A DNA stretch of 19,775 bases from Candidatus Nitrosopumilus sp. (lineage in GTDB: Archaea; Thermoproteota; Nitrososphaeria; Nitrososphaerales; Nitrosopumilaceae): the NCBI GenBank assembly GCA_013043295.1, contig JABDOO010000042.1:1-19775 (forward strand), given 5' to 3'. The stretch's first letter is position 1. Each line of letters opens with the position of its first letter. Below, in pieces: positions 1 through 7,309 of the stretch. Both the position numbers and the translations under genes were made by a program. The notes below the pieces were generated by a model. It was not told the DNA's origin, made no database searches, and worked only from the letters and a program-made list of their open reading frames with translations.

Positions 1-143
1 TTGATGATGTTGTGTTTGTAATCATAAAATCCAACATTTTTTTTAATTTTATTTAAAAGTGAATTGGTTTGTTCCAATAATATTTGATAATCTTCAGATA
101 CATTCTCAATTGAATTTACTAACTGCATACCTACAAAACCCAT
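1..143 (-). CDS. Partial hypothetical protein (N-terminus only)
   Basis: This is an open frame of 47 codons that runs off the left edge, so only the N-terminus is visible. It begins MGFVGMQLVNSIENVSEDYQ and continues with a hydrophilic stretch that could be helical or coiled coil. No domain can be named. The start is uncertain. A TATA-like TTTATA at 157-162 lies only about 17 bases from the ATG at 143 but about 32 from the in-frame ATG at 128, so the protein may begin at the second Met (MQLVNS...). It is transcribed away from the rest of the window, downstream of and in the same direction as the tRNA gene. Confidence 0.5.
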   Translation of the reverse strand, partial: MGFVGMQLVNSIENVSEDYQILLEQTNSLLNKIKKNVGFYDYKHNII

Positions 144-237
144 TCAATTTTTTTTGTTTATAACCCCATCTTGAATATCCCAACTTTGGAATTAGCAAAA
201 TCTGAAATTGATCTAATTATATACCCAAAAGTGTAAT

Positions 238-311
238 GCTCCCATCGGGATTTGAACCCGAGTCTTTGGCTTGAGAAGCCAAAATGCTTAACCGGACTAC
301 ACTATAGGAGC
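238..311 (-). tRNA. tRNA-Glu (anticodon CTC)
   Basis: Read on the minus strand, this is a complete 74-nt cloverleaf. A 7-bp acceptor stem pairs GCTCCTA with TGGGAGC, including one G-T pair. The D-arm contains AGTCCGGTTAA. The anticodon stem TTGGC/GCCAA encloses the 7-base loop TTCTCAA, which places CTC at positions 34-36 and so decodes GAG. The T-arm TCGGG/CCCGA encloses TTCAAAT. The 3' CCA is not encoded, as is usual in archaea. A TATA box lies 27 bases upstream. Confidence 0.96.
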
Positions 312-333
312 TTGTTAAAAATCAAATCAAATC

Positions 334-343
334 TTAATTTAAA
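334..343 (-). promoter_or_regulatory. TATA box of the tRNA-Glu gene
   Basis: On the minus strand this reads TTTAAATTAA, centred about 27 bases from the 5' end of the mature tRNA. That is the archaeal TATA-to-start distance seen repeatedly in this window. Confidence 0.6.
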
Positions 344-393
344 GGAAATGTTTTGACTTTGAATGAAATTGTTAATCTTTGTGAGTTGATTCC

Positions 394-399
394 TTTATA
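394..399 (+). promoter_or_regulatory. TATA box for the gene at 424
   Basis: TTTATA is centred about 27 bases before the ATG at 424. It implies a leaderless transcript and supports that start. Confidence 0.5.
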
Positions 400-423
400 G
401 AAAAACCCTATTTAGAAAATAAC

Positions 424-1308
424 ATGGATTTTAAAAATTTCATTGCAGACAATGATTTATCTAATTTCCCAATTGGATTAGGCGGATGTAGAATATCTGA
501 CTTGTCTTTTGATTCATGTGATTATGATGTTTTTGTTTTTGATGAAAAATTAGAAACTGATAATGTCATTTCCTATGATGATAATTTCATAGTTGTCCAT
601 CATGCGTCATTGTCTGAAACAAATTCTGAAAAACTAATCCAATATCATAAATTAAAAATTCTTCATGATGAATCTTGGGATTTACGAATGCTGATTTCTA
701 AGATAAATGAAAAACATGCATCACTGTTTTCTGATTTTGCAAAAAACTGTTTGATTGAATCCCAATTCTGTTCCCAAAAAGCAATTGAGGGAATTAATTC
801 CTCAGATGTTTTTGCTCCCTGTTGGCAAAAATGTGCCACCTACTATTTGGCAAATGCTATTTCCTCAATAAACCATCTGCCTTCTAGTCCGTCCCATATG
901 CTAGATTCATTACGAAAATTACACAGTACTCCAATCAACGAACATATTGCAATGGTAAACCAAACCGTTGGCATTGAGAGGGCAACTCCTACCTTGCTTG
1001 AACGAATGCTAAAATCTACTATAGGATTTTCAGATTTAATTGAAAAAAATAACCACTCTCAAATAATTCAACAAAAATATGATTTCTTTGTAACAAATTC
1101 TATGATTTCTGATTGCTACTTCTATCTGGGATATGTCAATAAGACCAATTTTGTAAAAATCAAAGATACAATCTCCAGAAACCCTGATCTTTTCCATATC
1201 CTAAAGATTGCCTTTGATGTTGAGGCTGATACAAATCTCATACAGCAACAATCTGAATTGGTGCAAAAATCTTGCAATGAAATTCTTGGAATTCTTTCAA
1301 GTGCGTAA
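424..1308 (+). CDS. Putative nucleotidyltransferase-fold protein with helical C-terminal part
   Basis: This is a 294-aa cytosolic protein with no signal peptide or membrane segment. Near its N-terminus it has G20-G21, then 11 residues, then D33-Y34-D35 followed by VFVF. This fits the minimal polymerase-beta-type nucleotidyltransferase pattern, G[GS]-x(9-13)-Dh[DE]h. The strand where a third carboxylate would be expected reads FIVVHHASL (about 55-63) and has no acidic residue, so the fold may be present without normal catalysis, or the match may be chance. The rest (about 75-294) looks mainly helical and could be a HEPN- or substrate-binding-like domain. It stands alone, with its own TATA box and the divergent tRNA upstream. 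The function is an inference; otherwise it is an unrecognised protein. Confidence 0.6.
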   Translation: MDFKNFIADNDLSNFPIGLGGCRISDLSFDSCDYDVFVFDEKLETDNVISYDDNFIVVHHASLSETNSEKLIQYHKLKILHDESWDLRMLISKINEKHASLFSDFAKNCLIESQFCSQKAIEGINSSDVFAPCWQKCATYYLANAISSINHLPSSPSHMLDSLRKLHSTPINEHIAMVNQTVGIERATPTLLERMLKSTIGFSDLIEKNNHSQIIQQKYDFFVTNSMISDCYFYLGYVNKTNFVKIKDTISRNPDLFHILKIAFDVEADTNLIQQQSELVQKSCNEILGILSSA

Positions 1309-1331
1309 TAATCTACTTGTATGTACTAACC

Positions 1332-1339
1332 TTTTAAAA
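1332..1339 (+). promoter_or_regulatory. TATA box for the 47-aa Cys-rich gene
   Basis: TTTTAAAA is centred about 26.5 bases before the ATG at 1362. This is the normal leaderless spacing here and good evidence that the short frame is expressed. Confidence 0.55.
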
Positions 1340-1361
1340 TAAGTAAAATCCCTAGTTTACC

Positions 1362-1505
1362 ATGGTAGATCAAGCATGTGGATGCGAAGCTGACAGCGGC
1401 GATCCAGATTACTCATGTGATTGTGCAATGCAAGGTCATTGCATATGCAGTGCTGATTGCAAATGTAATACAGACGTTTGTAAAGAAGCAACTAAAGATA
1501 TGTAA
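1362..1505 (+). CDS. Metallothionein-like Cys-rich microprotein (47 aa)
   Basis: This 47-aa frame has nine cysteines (C6, C8, C19, C21, C27, C29, C33, C35, C40) and one histidine (H26). Eight of the cysteines form four C-x-C pairs. That density and pairing are typical of metallothioneins and other soft-metal (Zn/Cu/Cd) chelators. The only aromatic residue is Y17, and there is no signal peptide, so a cytosolic metal buffer is likely. The ATG sits 26-27 bases after a TATA box, and a T-rich stretch follows the stop. It converges on a second small Cys-containing gene at 1542-1709. Nine Cys plus His recalls the composition of cyanobacterial SmtA, but I see no alignable similarity. Assignment by composition only; a zinc-finger role is less likely because no C-x2-C knuckles are present. 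Confidence 0.75.
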   Translation: MVDQACGCEADSGDPDYSCDCAMQGHCICSADCKCNTDVCKEATKDM

Positions 1506-1524
1506 TTGGATTAGTTCCAATACT

Positions 1525-1540
1525 AATTTTTTATTTTTTG
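1525..1540 (+). terminator. T-rich transcription end after the 47-aa gene
   Basis: Two T6 runs separated by one A follow the stop codon by about 20 bases. This is the oligo-T type of signal that archaeal RNA polymerase uses. It lies in the 36-base gap between the convergent small genes. Confidence 0.4.
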
Positions 1541-1541
1541 A

Positions 1542-1709
1542 TTAATCCTCTTCTTCCTCAAAGCCCCATGATTTAACTAACTCTTTCTGGAACTTGTCTG
1601 CTTGTTTCTCATCTAGTGCAAAACCGCAATTTTTGTGTGTAGGGACTACTGTCATTCCATCTAGTTTGAACTCTACTTCAAACAAGTGGACTTTGGAACA
1701 TTCACACAT
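1542..1709 (-). CDS. Small acidic Cys/His-containing protein (55 aa), unrecognised
   Basis: The 55-aa frame starts MCECSKVHLF and ends in the acidic tail GFEEEED. C2, C4, H8, H25 and C28 could form one metal site (C-x-C ... H-x2-C). The open frame continues upstream of this Met but has no ATG, GTG or TTG before a stop. On the minus strand AAATATA (1736-1742) lies about 30 bases before the ATG, so initiation at 1709 on a leaderless or nearly leaderless mRNA is the best reading. It has no signal peptide. Convergence with the metallothionein-like gene suggests, but does not prove, a shared metal-related theme. I do not recognise the family. Confidence 0.65.
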   Translation of the reverse strand: MCECSKVHLFEVEFKLDGMTVVPTHKNCGFALDEKQADKFQKELVKSWGFEEEED

Positions 1710-1800
1710 TTCTGGAATTTCTGTACTTTTGCCTCTATATTTGCTTATTTGAATAAGAATTCCCTGCCCGCTTTGTCATTATTTACATTTTTGAAAAACG

Positions 1801-1808
1801 TTTAACTA
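1801..1808 (+). promoter_or_regulatory. TATA box for the secreted NNAGWW protein
   Basis: TTTAACTA lies about 28-29 bases before the TTG start at 1834, consistent with a leaderless mRNA. Confidence 0.5.
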
Positions 1809-1833
1809 TCCGTTTTGACTATTTTTTTCAGAT

Positions 1834-3294
1834 TTGAAAGCATTACTATTGTTATTTTCGATAATTTCTGGATTACTTTTGATCTCCTTTTCTAGTCCTG
1901 ATGCTTTTGCACAATTTCAATCTGGCGGGGTTGAAAAAGAAGGAAGCTGGTATGCCGGTGAAGGTCTGAAGCAAGGTGATTTCTTTTCTTATTCTATGTG
2001 TCATGTGGACTACAAGGAATGCACTCCATTTGAAATGGATTTGTGGATCAAGGGGGATATACAAGTCGGAACTGAAACCAAATGGCTGGCAGAAGTCGCA
2101 GTATTTGATGGTAAAAAAATAATTGTTGGTGAAATGGAACTTGGAAAAATTGCCCCAGAACCAACTGGTGGTAGCCAAGAATTGGGTCTATACCGAGGTG
2201 CATTCAAATCATCAGTAGTTTGGTTATCTGCTTTTGCAACATCTGATGGTAGCTCAGGAGGTAAAGGACCCAAAGACTTTAGTGCAAAATCTTGGGGAAA
2301 GATTGGAAATATTGGTGGAGAGCAAGTTGTGCCAATGAAAATTGAAAAAGTTGTAGTTCCGTCAGGTACTTGGGATACTGTTCAAGTTGGATGGAAAACT
2401 GGAGGTGCTACAAGTAAGGTGTGGATTGTAGATGACTTTCCATTCCCTGTAAAGGCTAAGACATACACACATGTCTCAGAAGGAATACCTCCAACAGAAT
2501 ATGAGTTTTCATTATTAGAATATAGAGAAAATGTTCAAACATCTCCAATTGCGCAATACACTTCAACAGCAAATGAATTCATAGCTGCTGGATGTAATAC
2601 TAATTTTGAAAAAGAAGCTAGTGTGAAGAAACCTACAAACAACTTTGACTATCAAATTCATATTTTCTATGGTCCTGAAGATCCTGTTCAAGGATGTGAA
2701 ATGCAATGGCTGATTAAGTTTATCAGCAAATATGATGACACTGAATTTCTAAATCAAGTTCAATTTGATTTCCTCGTAGTTGATAATAATTTGACTCCAC
2801 TTCGTTCATTGGCACAAGAAGATGGTAAGAATTTCCTTTATTCTCCATCTGGACAATACATTCTTGATATGATTGTAAAAGAGGATCCTGGTACTGTAAA
2901 TTATTTAGTTTGGGTATATGGATTAGCACCTCCCACTATAGTTCCAAATGTTCCATCTGATTATCTAAAGATTCCAGTTACGATATATCCAAGTGATGGG
3001 GCCGCACCATTACAAGAAATACCTAGTTGGATTAAAAATAACGCCGGATGGTGGGCAGATGGCTCAATTGATGACAAATCCTTTGTTGAAGGAATCAAAT
3101 TCCTAATTAAGGAAGGCATCATGAAGATTCCTCCAACACAACAGGGTACTGGCAGTAGTTCTAGTGCAATTCCTGATTGGGTTAAAAATAACGCCGGATG
3201 GTGGGCAGATGGTGCAATTGATGATGACTCGTTTGTAGGAGGAATTCAATTCTTAATTGAACAAGGAATAATGAAAATTCCAACATCTAGTTAA
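1834..3294 (+). CDS. Secreted protein with two C-terminal NNAGWW repeats
   Basis: This is a 486-aa exported protein starting at TTG. Residues 1-26 form a Sec signal peptide, with probable cleavage after DAFA. Residues about 27-390 look like a beta-rich extracellular region that I cannot assign. The C-terminus carries two copies of a roughly 38-residue module (about 396-434 and 446-484) with the core W-[IV]-K-N-N-A-G-W-W-A-D-G, then IDD, G-I-x-F-L-I and G-I-M-K-I-P, joined by a Gly/Ser-rich linker. I know this module from many secreted proteins of marine thaumarchaea, often beside peptidase-like or cupredoxin domains. Its role is unknown to me, but repeated W/N-rich modules suggest cell-surface or ligand attachment. 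The gene is monocistronic by its own TATA box. Expected location is cell surface or medium. Confidence 0.85.
   Translation: MKALLLLFSIISGLLLISFSSPDAFAQFQSGGVEKEGSWYAGEGLKQGDFFSYSMCHVDYKECTPFEMDLWIKGDIQVGTETKWLAEVAVFDGKKIIVGEMELGKIAPEPTGGSQELGLYRGAFKSSVVWLSAFATSDGSSGGKGPKDFSAKSWGKIGNIGGEQVVPMKIEKVVVPSGTWDTVQVGWKTGGATSKVWIVDDFPFPVKAKTYTHVSEGIPPTEYEFSLLEYRENVQTSPIAQYTSTANEFIAAGCNTNFEKEASVKKPTNNFDYQIHIFYGPEDPVQGCEMQWLIKFISKYDDTEFLNQVQFDFLVVDNNLTPLRSLAQEDGKNFLYSPSGQYILDMIVKEDPGTVNYLVWVYGLAPPTIVPNVPSDYLKIPVTIYPSDGAAPLQEIPSWIKNNAGWWADGSIDDKSFVEGIKFLIKEGIMKIPPTQQGTGSSSSAIPDWVKNNAGWWADGAIDDDSFVGGIQFLIEQGIMKIPTSS
3032..3212 (+). repeat. Direct DNA repeat encoding the NNAGWW cores
   Basis: A 31-base stretch at 3032-3062 recurs base for base at 3182-3212, with a period of 150 bp. 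It encodes the KNNAGWWADG core of both C-terminal modules. Bases on either side have diverged, including synonymous sites. Confidence 0.85.
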
Positions 3295-3392
3295 AGTTCA
3301 ACTTCTTCATGTGCAGAGCCTGATGCATGGTACGGCTAAGTCCCTTGTTCTACATTCAAATTACAACAATTTTTTCCAAATAATGAACAATT

Positions 3393-3752
3393 ATGGTAGG
3401 TCTTTTCAAACACCCTAAACGTCATATCAAAAAACTGCTAAAGGATGGAGAATATGATGAGGCTATTTCATATGGTTTGAATTTAGAATCTGAATATTCT
3501 GATGATCATGATTTTATGTTTATCTTGGGTAGTGCATTTTTTATTGTTGATGATGCAAAACGAGCATTGCCTTATTTTGAAAAAGCATTTGAATTAGATA
3601 ATAATGATGTTGAAACATTAACTCTGAAAACAAATGTACATTTGGCTTTAGAACAAAAAGATGAAGCTATTGATTGTTGCAGACGTGTAGTCAAACTAGA
3701 ACCAAAAAATACCGAAGCTCAGGAATTACTTGAAAAACTCGAGAATCTTTAA
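3393..3752 (+). CDS. Small TPR protein
   Basis: This 119-aa soluble protein is made of about three tetratricopeptide-type helix pairs. The first covers about 8-36 (LLKDGEYDEAISYGLNLE), the second about 40-70 (FILGSAFFIVDDAKRALPYF then EKAFELD), and the third about 74-104 (LALEQKDEAIDCCRRVVKLE then P). The alternating small and large residues and the -A-x-x-x-[FY]-x-x-A-[FL]-x-[LV]- pattern with a closing D/P are typical. TPRs mediate protein-protein contacts; no partner is indicated. No strong TATA box or Shine-Dalgarno is visible ahead of the ATG at 3393. Its stop lies only 2 bases from the stop of the convergent gene at 3755-4231. Confidence 0.85.
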   Translation: MVGLFKHPKRHIKKLLKDGEYDEAISYGLNLESEYSDDHDFMFILGSAFFIVDDAKRALPYFEKAFELDNNDVETLTLKTNVHLALEQKDEAIDCCRRVVKLEPKNTEAQELLEKLENL

Positions 3753-3754
3753 GA

Positions 3755-4231
3755 CTATAATTTTTTCATCTCATAAGCATTTTCCATCAACCAATTACAA
3801 AATGCTGTAACATTATCATCAAAGTCTGTCCAAATGTGTACTGAGTGTGGAAGAATATCTATCTTCCAATCATTGGTAAATACTCTTACTCCTTCTTTAT
3901 TTTCATACATGTAGGCATCTTCAGTTTTAACATCGCCTAGCATTTCAACTGCTTTCTGTTTGATAATTTCTCTATCTATGGGAAATCGCTTTCTATCATA
4001 ATCAATGATTAAGCTCAGATCCCTTTTTCCATATTTTTCAAATTCTTCAATTTTTCCTTGCTTTGGAAAATTAACAATCAATTTGATATTGTATTTTTTG
4101 CCTACCTCTTTTCCAATCTCTACAATTCTTGTATAAGCCATCGCTGGATTTTTCTTTAATAGAAATCTAATCTGTGCAAGATCTTTGTTTAAGTGAGCTT
4201 GCAAATCTGCGACTAGTTCTGAAAATATCAT
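3755..4231 (-). CDS. Unrecognised cytosolic protein (158 aa)
   Basis: This is a soluble alpha/beta-looking protein without a signal peptide or Cys motif. The N-terminal 30 residues look helical (LVADLQAHLNKDLAQIRFLL). A strand/helix pattern follows (YNIKLIVNFP, DLSLIIDYD), then a Tyr/Trp/Asp-rich C-terminal part (WKIDILPHSVHIWTDFDDN). I cannot place it in a family. On the minus strand, ATTATAAT-like bases at 4254-4261 lie about 26 bases before the ATG, supporting the start. It is divergent from the gene at 4313 and convergent with the TPR gene. Confidence 0.75.
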   Translation of the reverse strand: MIFSELVADLQAHLNKDLAQIRFLLKKNPAMAYTRIVEIGKEVGKKYNIKLIVNFPKQGKIEEFEKYGKRDLSLIIDYDRKRFPIDREIIKQKAVEMLGDVKTEDAYMYENKEGVRVFTNDWKIDILPHSVHIWTDFDDNVTAFCNWLMENAYEMKKL

Positions 4232-4312
4232 GATTTACCTTTGAAAAATTCCTATTATAATCATTAATTTCTCTCAAGATTGGTTTTTTTAGAACTGGGA
4301 TTTATCATCAAT

Positions 4313-4957
4313 ATGGCAATGCCTATGGATTTTGATGGAATGAGAACAGATGATGCTTCTCTGCGAACAGATAACGTTGATGATTACAAGCGAACATGCA
4401 TTGATTTTATTGAAGACATCTCACATGACTATGAGGCATGGGTTGATTACTACAAACTCCCTGAGGATGAAGACAAGAGACGACGTGCAGGAATCCAAGC
4501 TACCATAAAGAGAACAAACGAATGGATAGCTAAAGTTGCACAATCTATCAAAGCAGTTGATGTGGTTATGAATGATGGAATTCAAAAAATGGCTGAATCA
4601 ACAGCAGGAAAGCCTCTTGAAATTGGTGTTTTTGTTAATCACAAATCAGGTTATACTGAAACCAGTCCTGGAATAATTGATGTTAATGTAAAGGGAAGTG
4701 GAAGGGAAGGAAGAAAAATGAAACTAGGATTTCATTTCAAAGATGATAGATTTAGAATTGAATCTACATGTGATGCATACTTAGAAGAAGAAAATCTTCC
4801 AACTCAAGAATCTGAGATGCTTGACATTCATTTAAAATTACATGCAGAAAATGCAAAACCCCGTGATGTTATTTCATTTACTGTAACTCTGAGCGAAATT
4901 GAAAATGATGTTGAATTTGACCGAAGAGGTGTTTCCACTATTGTTCATCTGGTATAG
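4313..4957 (+). CDS. Unrecognised cytosolic protein (214 aa)
   Basis: The frame is open from a TTG at 4280, but the ATG at 4313 is preferred. A T-rich TATA-like element (4284-4292) lies about 25 bases before it, and the extra 11 residues of the longer form would be encoded across that element. The protein starts MAMPMDFDGMRTDD. Residues about 20-85 are helical and highly charged (DEDKRRRAGIQATIKRTNEW), and about 95-214 look beta-rich (LEIGVFVNHKSGY, MKLGFHFKDDRFRIES, DVISFTVTLSEIEND). It has no export signal. I do not recognise the family. Its last 20 bases overlap the 3' end of the convergent beta-propeller gene. Confidence 0.75.
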   Translation: MAMPMDFDGMRTDDASLRTDNVDDYKRTCIDFIEDISHDYEAWVDYYKLPEDEDKRRRAGIQATIKRTNEWIAKVAQSIKAVDVVMNDGIQKMAESTAGKPLEIGVFVNHKSGYTETSPGIIDVNVKGSGREGRKMKLGFHFKDDRFRIESTCDAYLEEENLPTQESEMLDIHLKLHAENAKPRDVISFTVTLSEIENDVEFDRRGVSTIVHLV

Positions 4958-7160
4958 CAGGTCGAATTACTTCTTCCTCCAAGTAATCAATGAATTTTCC
5001 AGTATTCTCAAATTTTATTGAGTTTATCTTATCTAGATTATCCTTAGAGTTCATCTTTAGATACCCTTCAGATGCAGTATACAAGACATCATCAATATAG
5101 AATGTTCGTGCATTGCCCATTCCGTAATATCTAGAGTCCTCATCAGAATGTGTAATTGTTCCTTTAAGTTCAAATCCATTTGATTTATCCAAATCAAATA
5201 CATAGAATCCACTCCATCGATTATATTCTGGAGCAAACATTTTGCCACTTGATGATTCACTGAGATCTTTTGAATCCCCACTAATTGGAATTGATAAAAT
5301 TCCACTTTTTTTATCAAAGAAGAATGCCTTGTGATTGTGTAGGGCTTCAGAATGTGTTGAACTGTCTCCTATGATGAATTCATCGGCGACCTTTGGATTT
5401 TTCACATCAGATACGTTAAACAATGCAATTTTGATGCCTAATTGCTGAACTCTACCATTGTCAATTTCTTTAGTATCTCTGCCAAACCCAATAACATGTT
5501 CTTCATCATATGGATGCAAATAATTTGAGAATCCTGGAATCTTTAATTCTCCCAAGATCTTTGGAGTATCTGAAGATAGGTCTATGACAAAGAATGGGTC
5601 AATCTGTTGGAATGTGACCAAATATAGCCTGTCATCCATGAATCTTGCAGAAAAGATACTCTCATCTGGTGCAATCTCTTCAAGCTCTCCTACAATTTTT
5701 AGTTGCTCATCTAAAACATACACTGCATTTGCACGAACTGTTCCTTGGTGCTGAATGTAATACTCTGTAGTAGTTGCAACTCTGAATCTATCTCCGTTTT
5801 CATCCATAGAGAATTGGTTTAGTAGTCTACCTGGAACTGAGCCCTTGGCAACATATTCGATTTTATCCTCATCGATTGAAATTTTATGAATTATTGTTTT
5901 TCTAATATCTTCTTGAATTTTAGCGTCGTATTCGTTTAGTGCTTCTCTGATTTTATCAAATAATTCTTCTTTATCTTTTTTATCCATTTGATTGTAAGAT
6001 TCTTGCATAAATTCTGAAATTTTTATCCATTGAGCTGATGAATTAATTGACGAATCATTTTGGATTGATTTTATTTGCTCTTGTATGTTGTTTGGCAATA
6101 ATGGTACTATCACATCAAAGAATCTGTCACGTGATGAATTCTCATAAAACCCAAAAGGCATGTTTTGCTGATATGTCAAGTAGAAATTATCCTCTGACAC
6201 ATAGAAAGCACCAGAGTATCCCATCAGAAATGACTCTGAATTTATTTTGTCACCAAAGATATCGATTGCAGTTAATGTGTTAAAGTTTGAAAATTGCTCT
6301 ACATTATCAAAGTAATACGCATCGGGAGTCATGATTCGGACAGAGTCCTCCATAATTACTGGCAGTTTTGGATATTGATAGTCTACATGGCTATTTGTTA
6401 CAAAGTATGCGTAATTACCAATCATTCTTGCATCCATAAAATGACCATCAATGGAATAGTCCTTTAGAATAGTAGGATTTTCTTTGTCTGTTACATCTAC
6501 AATTAATGCATGTGTAACAGAACTGTATGAGCGTCTAGGAATAAAGTCATACTGTGGAATAATCTCATCATCACTTTGTCCATTGTAAAATATCACTAGT
6601 CTGTTATCATTTAGGAACATGTTCTGGATATATTGTGATTCGATATCTAATGCAATTTTTAGAATCAATTCTGCTGATTCTGCAGGATATGCATCAATAA
6701 TTGAAAGAGTGTTCTGTGAAACAATGTAAACATATTTTGAATCATTTTTCAAATAGTCTGGCTCGTCTACATTTTGAACTTGAACATTTGTAGTTGAATA
6801 CTCTGAACCTCCTGATGTTGATTTTGCTGATTCTGGAGCAGCTAACTGCATATCTCCATCAAATGCTACCATGCTCTCCTCCATTACCATATTGGTTCTG
6901 AACATTCGGTTATCGAAGAAATTTCCCCCAAGTACTGATGATGTTTCAAGGATGGTTTTTAGATCTTCTTGTGATGATATTTTTTTAACATCGTTTGTTC
7001 CCTCAAATAATTCTGAAACTGATTTTTCTACATAGACAATTTCAGTTTGAGGTGTCTGTGTGATTTGAGGTTGATTATCAAATCCTAATGAAAACATAAT
7101 TCCTGCTGTAACTATGACAGAAATTGCGATTACTATTGGTATTGTTATTTTTGTACTCAT
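4938..7160 (-). CDS. Membrane-anchored beta-propeller domain protein
   Basis: This 740-aa protein has an N-terminal hydrophobic segment (about 5-26), either a signal anchor or an uncleaved signal, that places the rest outside the cell. Residues 125-160 contain the start of the propeller: VQVQNVDEPDYLKNDSKYVY, followed by a strand ending IIDAYP. This is the hallmark of the secreted archaeal/bacterial beta-propeller family I know as Beta_propel (Pfam PF09826). Repeated strands of the types RLVIFYNG, YAYFVTN, RLYLVTFQQIDPFFVIDLS and VIGFGRD continue to the C-terminus. A helical insertion rich in K/D/E lies at about 350-420. Its biochemical role is not known to me. It is divergent from a membrane-bound winged-helix regulator. 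A clear Shine-Dalgarno (GTGAGGAG on the minus strand) sits 7 bases before the ATG. Confidence 0.88.
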   Translation of the reverse strand: MSTKITIPIVIAISVIVTAGIMFSLGFDNQPQITQTPQTEIVYVEKSVSELFEGTNDVKKISSQEDLKTILETSSVLGGNFFDNRMFRTNMVMEESMVAFDGDMQLAAPESAKSTSGGSEYSTTNVQVQNVDEPDYLKNDSKYVYIVSQNTLSIIDAYPAESAELILKIALDIESQYIQNMFLNDNRLVIFYNGQSDDEIIPQYDFIPRRSYSSVTHALIVDVTDKENPTILKDYSIDGHFMDARMIGNYAYFVTNSHVDYQYPKLPVIMEDSVRIMTPDAYYFDNVEQFSNFNTLTAIDIFGDKINSESFLMGYSGAFYVSEDNFYLTYQQNMPFGFYENSSRDRFFDVIVPLLPNNIQEQIKSIQNDSSINSSAQWIKISEFMQESYNQMDKKDKEELFDKIREALNEYDAKIQEDIRKTIIHKISIDEDKIEYVAKGSVPGRLLNQFSMDENGDRFRVATTTEYYIQHQGTVRANAVYVLDEQLKIVGELEEIAPDESIFSARFMDDRLYLVTFQQIDPFFVIDLSSDTPKILGELKIPGFSNYLHPYDEEHVIGFGRDTKEIDNGRVQQLGIKIALFNVSDVKNPKVADEFIIGDSSTHSEALHNHKAFFFDKKSGILSIPISGDSKDLSESSSGKMFAPEYNRWSGFYVFDLDKSNGFELKGTITHSDEDSRYYGMGNARTFYIDDVLYTASEGYLKMNSKDNLDKINSIKFENTGKFIDYLEEEVIRPAIPDEQ

Positions 7161-7167
7161 TTTTTTC

Positions 7168-7175
7168 TCCTCACT
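7168..7175 (-). promoter_or_regulatory. Shine-Dalgarno of the beta-propeller gene
   Basis: On the minus strand GTGAGGAG lies 7 bases before the ATG at 7160. It is the best ribosome-binding site in the window and implies a real 5' leader here, unlike most neighbours. A possible TATA (AATAATAG, about 7219-7226) would give a leader of roughly 35 bases. Confidence 0.65.
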
Positions 7176-7237
7176 TTTTTCAGTTATTCGTTTTTTTAAA
7201 AACTGGCATTTAGTGATTACTATTATTTTGTAGTTTG

Positions 7238-7270
7238 GGATAAAAGGATTAGTGAAATCCTAATTTTACC
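7238..7270. promoter_or_regulatory. Imperfect palindrome between the divergent propeller and regulator genes
   Basis: GG-a-TAAAA-GGATT at 7238-7250 is the inverted complement of AATCC-taa-TTTTA-CC at 7256-7270, around the 5-base centre AGTGA. That makes 12 paired positions with a 1-base and a 3-base bulge. It lies just upstream of the TATA box of the regulator gene. It is a candidate operator for that winged-helix protein or another regulator of the divergent pair. Confidence 0.45.
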
Positions 7271-7276
7271 AATCAA

Positions 7277-7286
7277 TTTACATATA
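7277..7286 (+). promoter_or_regulatory. TATA box for the winged-helix membrane regulator
   Basis: TTTACATATA is centred about 28 bases before the TTG start at 7310. It supports a leaderless message and this start. Confidence 0.55.
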
Positions 7287-7309
7287 CTAGAATTTCATAA
7301 TCAACTCTA

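Noticed and set aside
3295..3392. Possible small RNA in the gap before the TPR gene
   Set aside because: The stretch has a short GC-richer patch (about 3313-3352), but I found no convincing stem or promoter.
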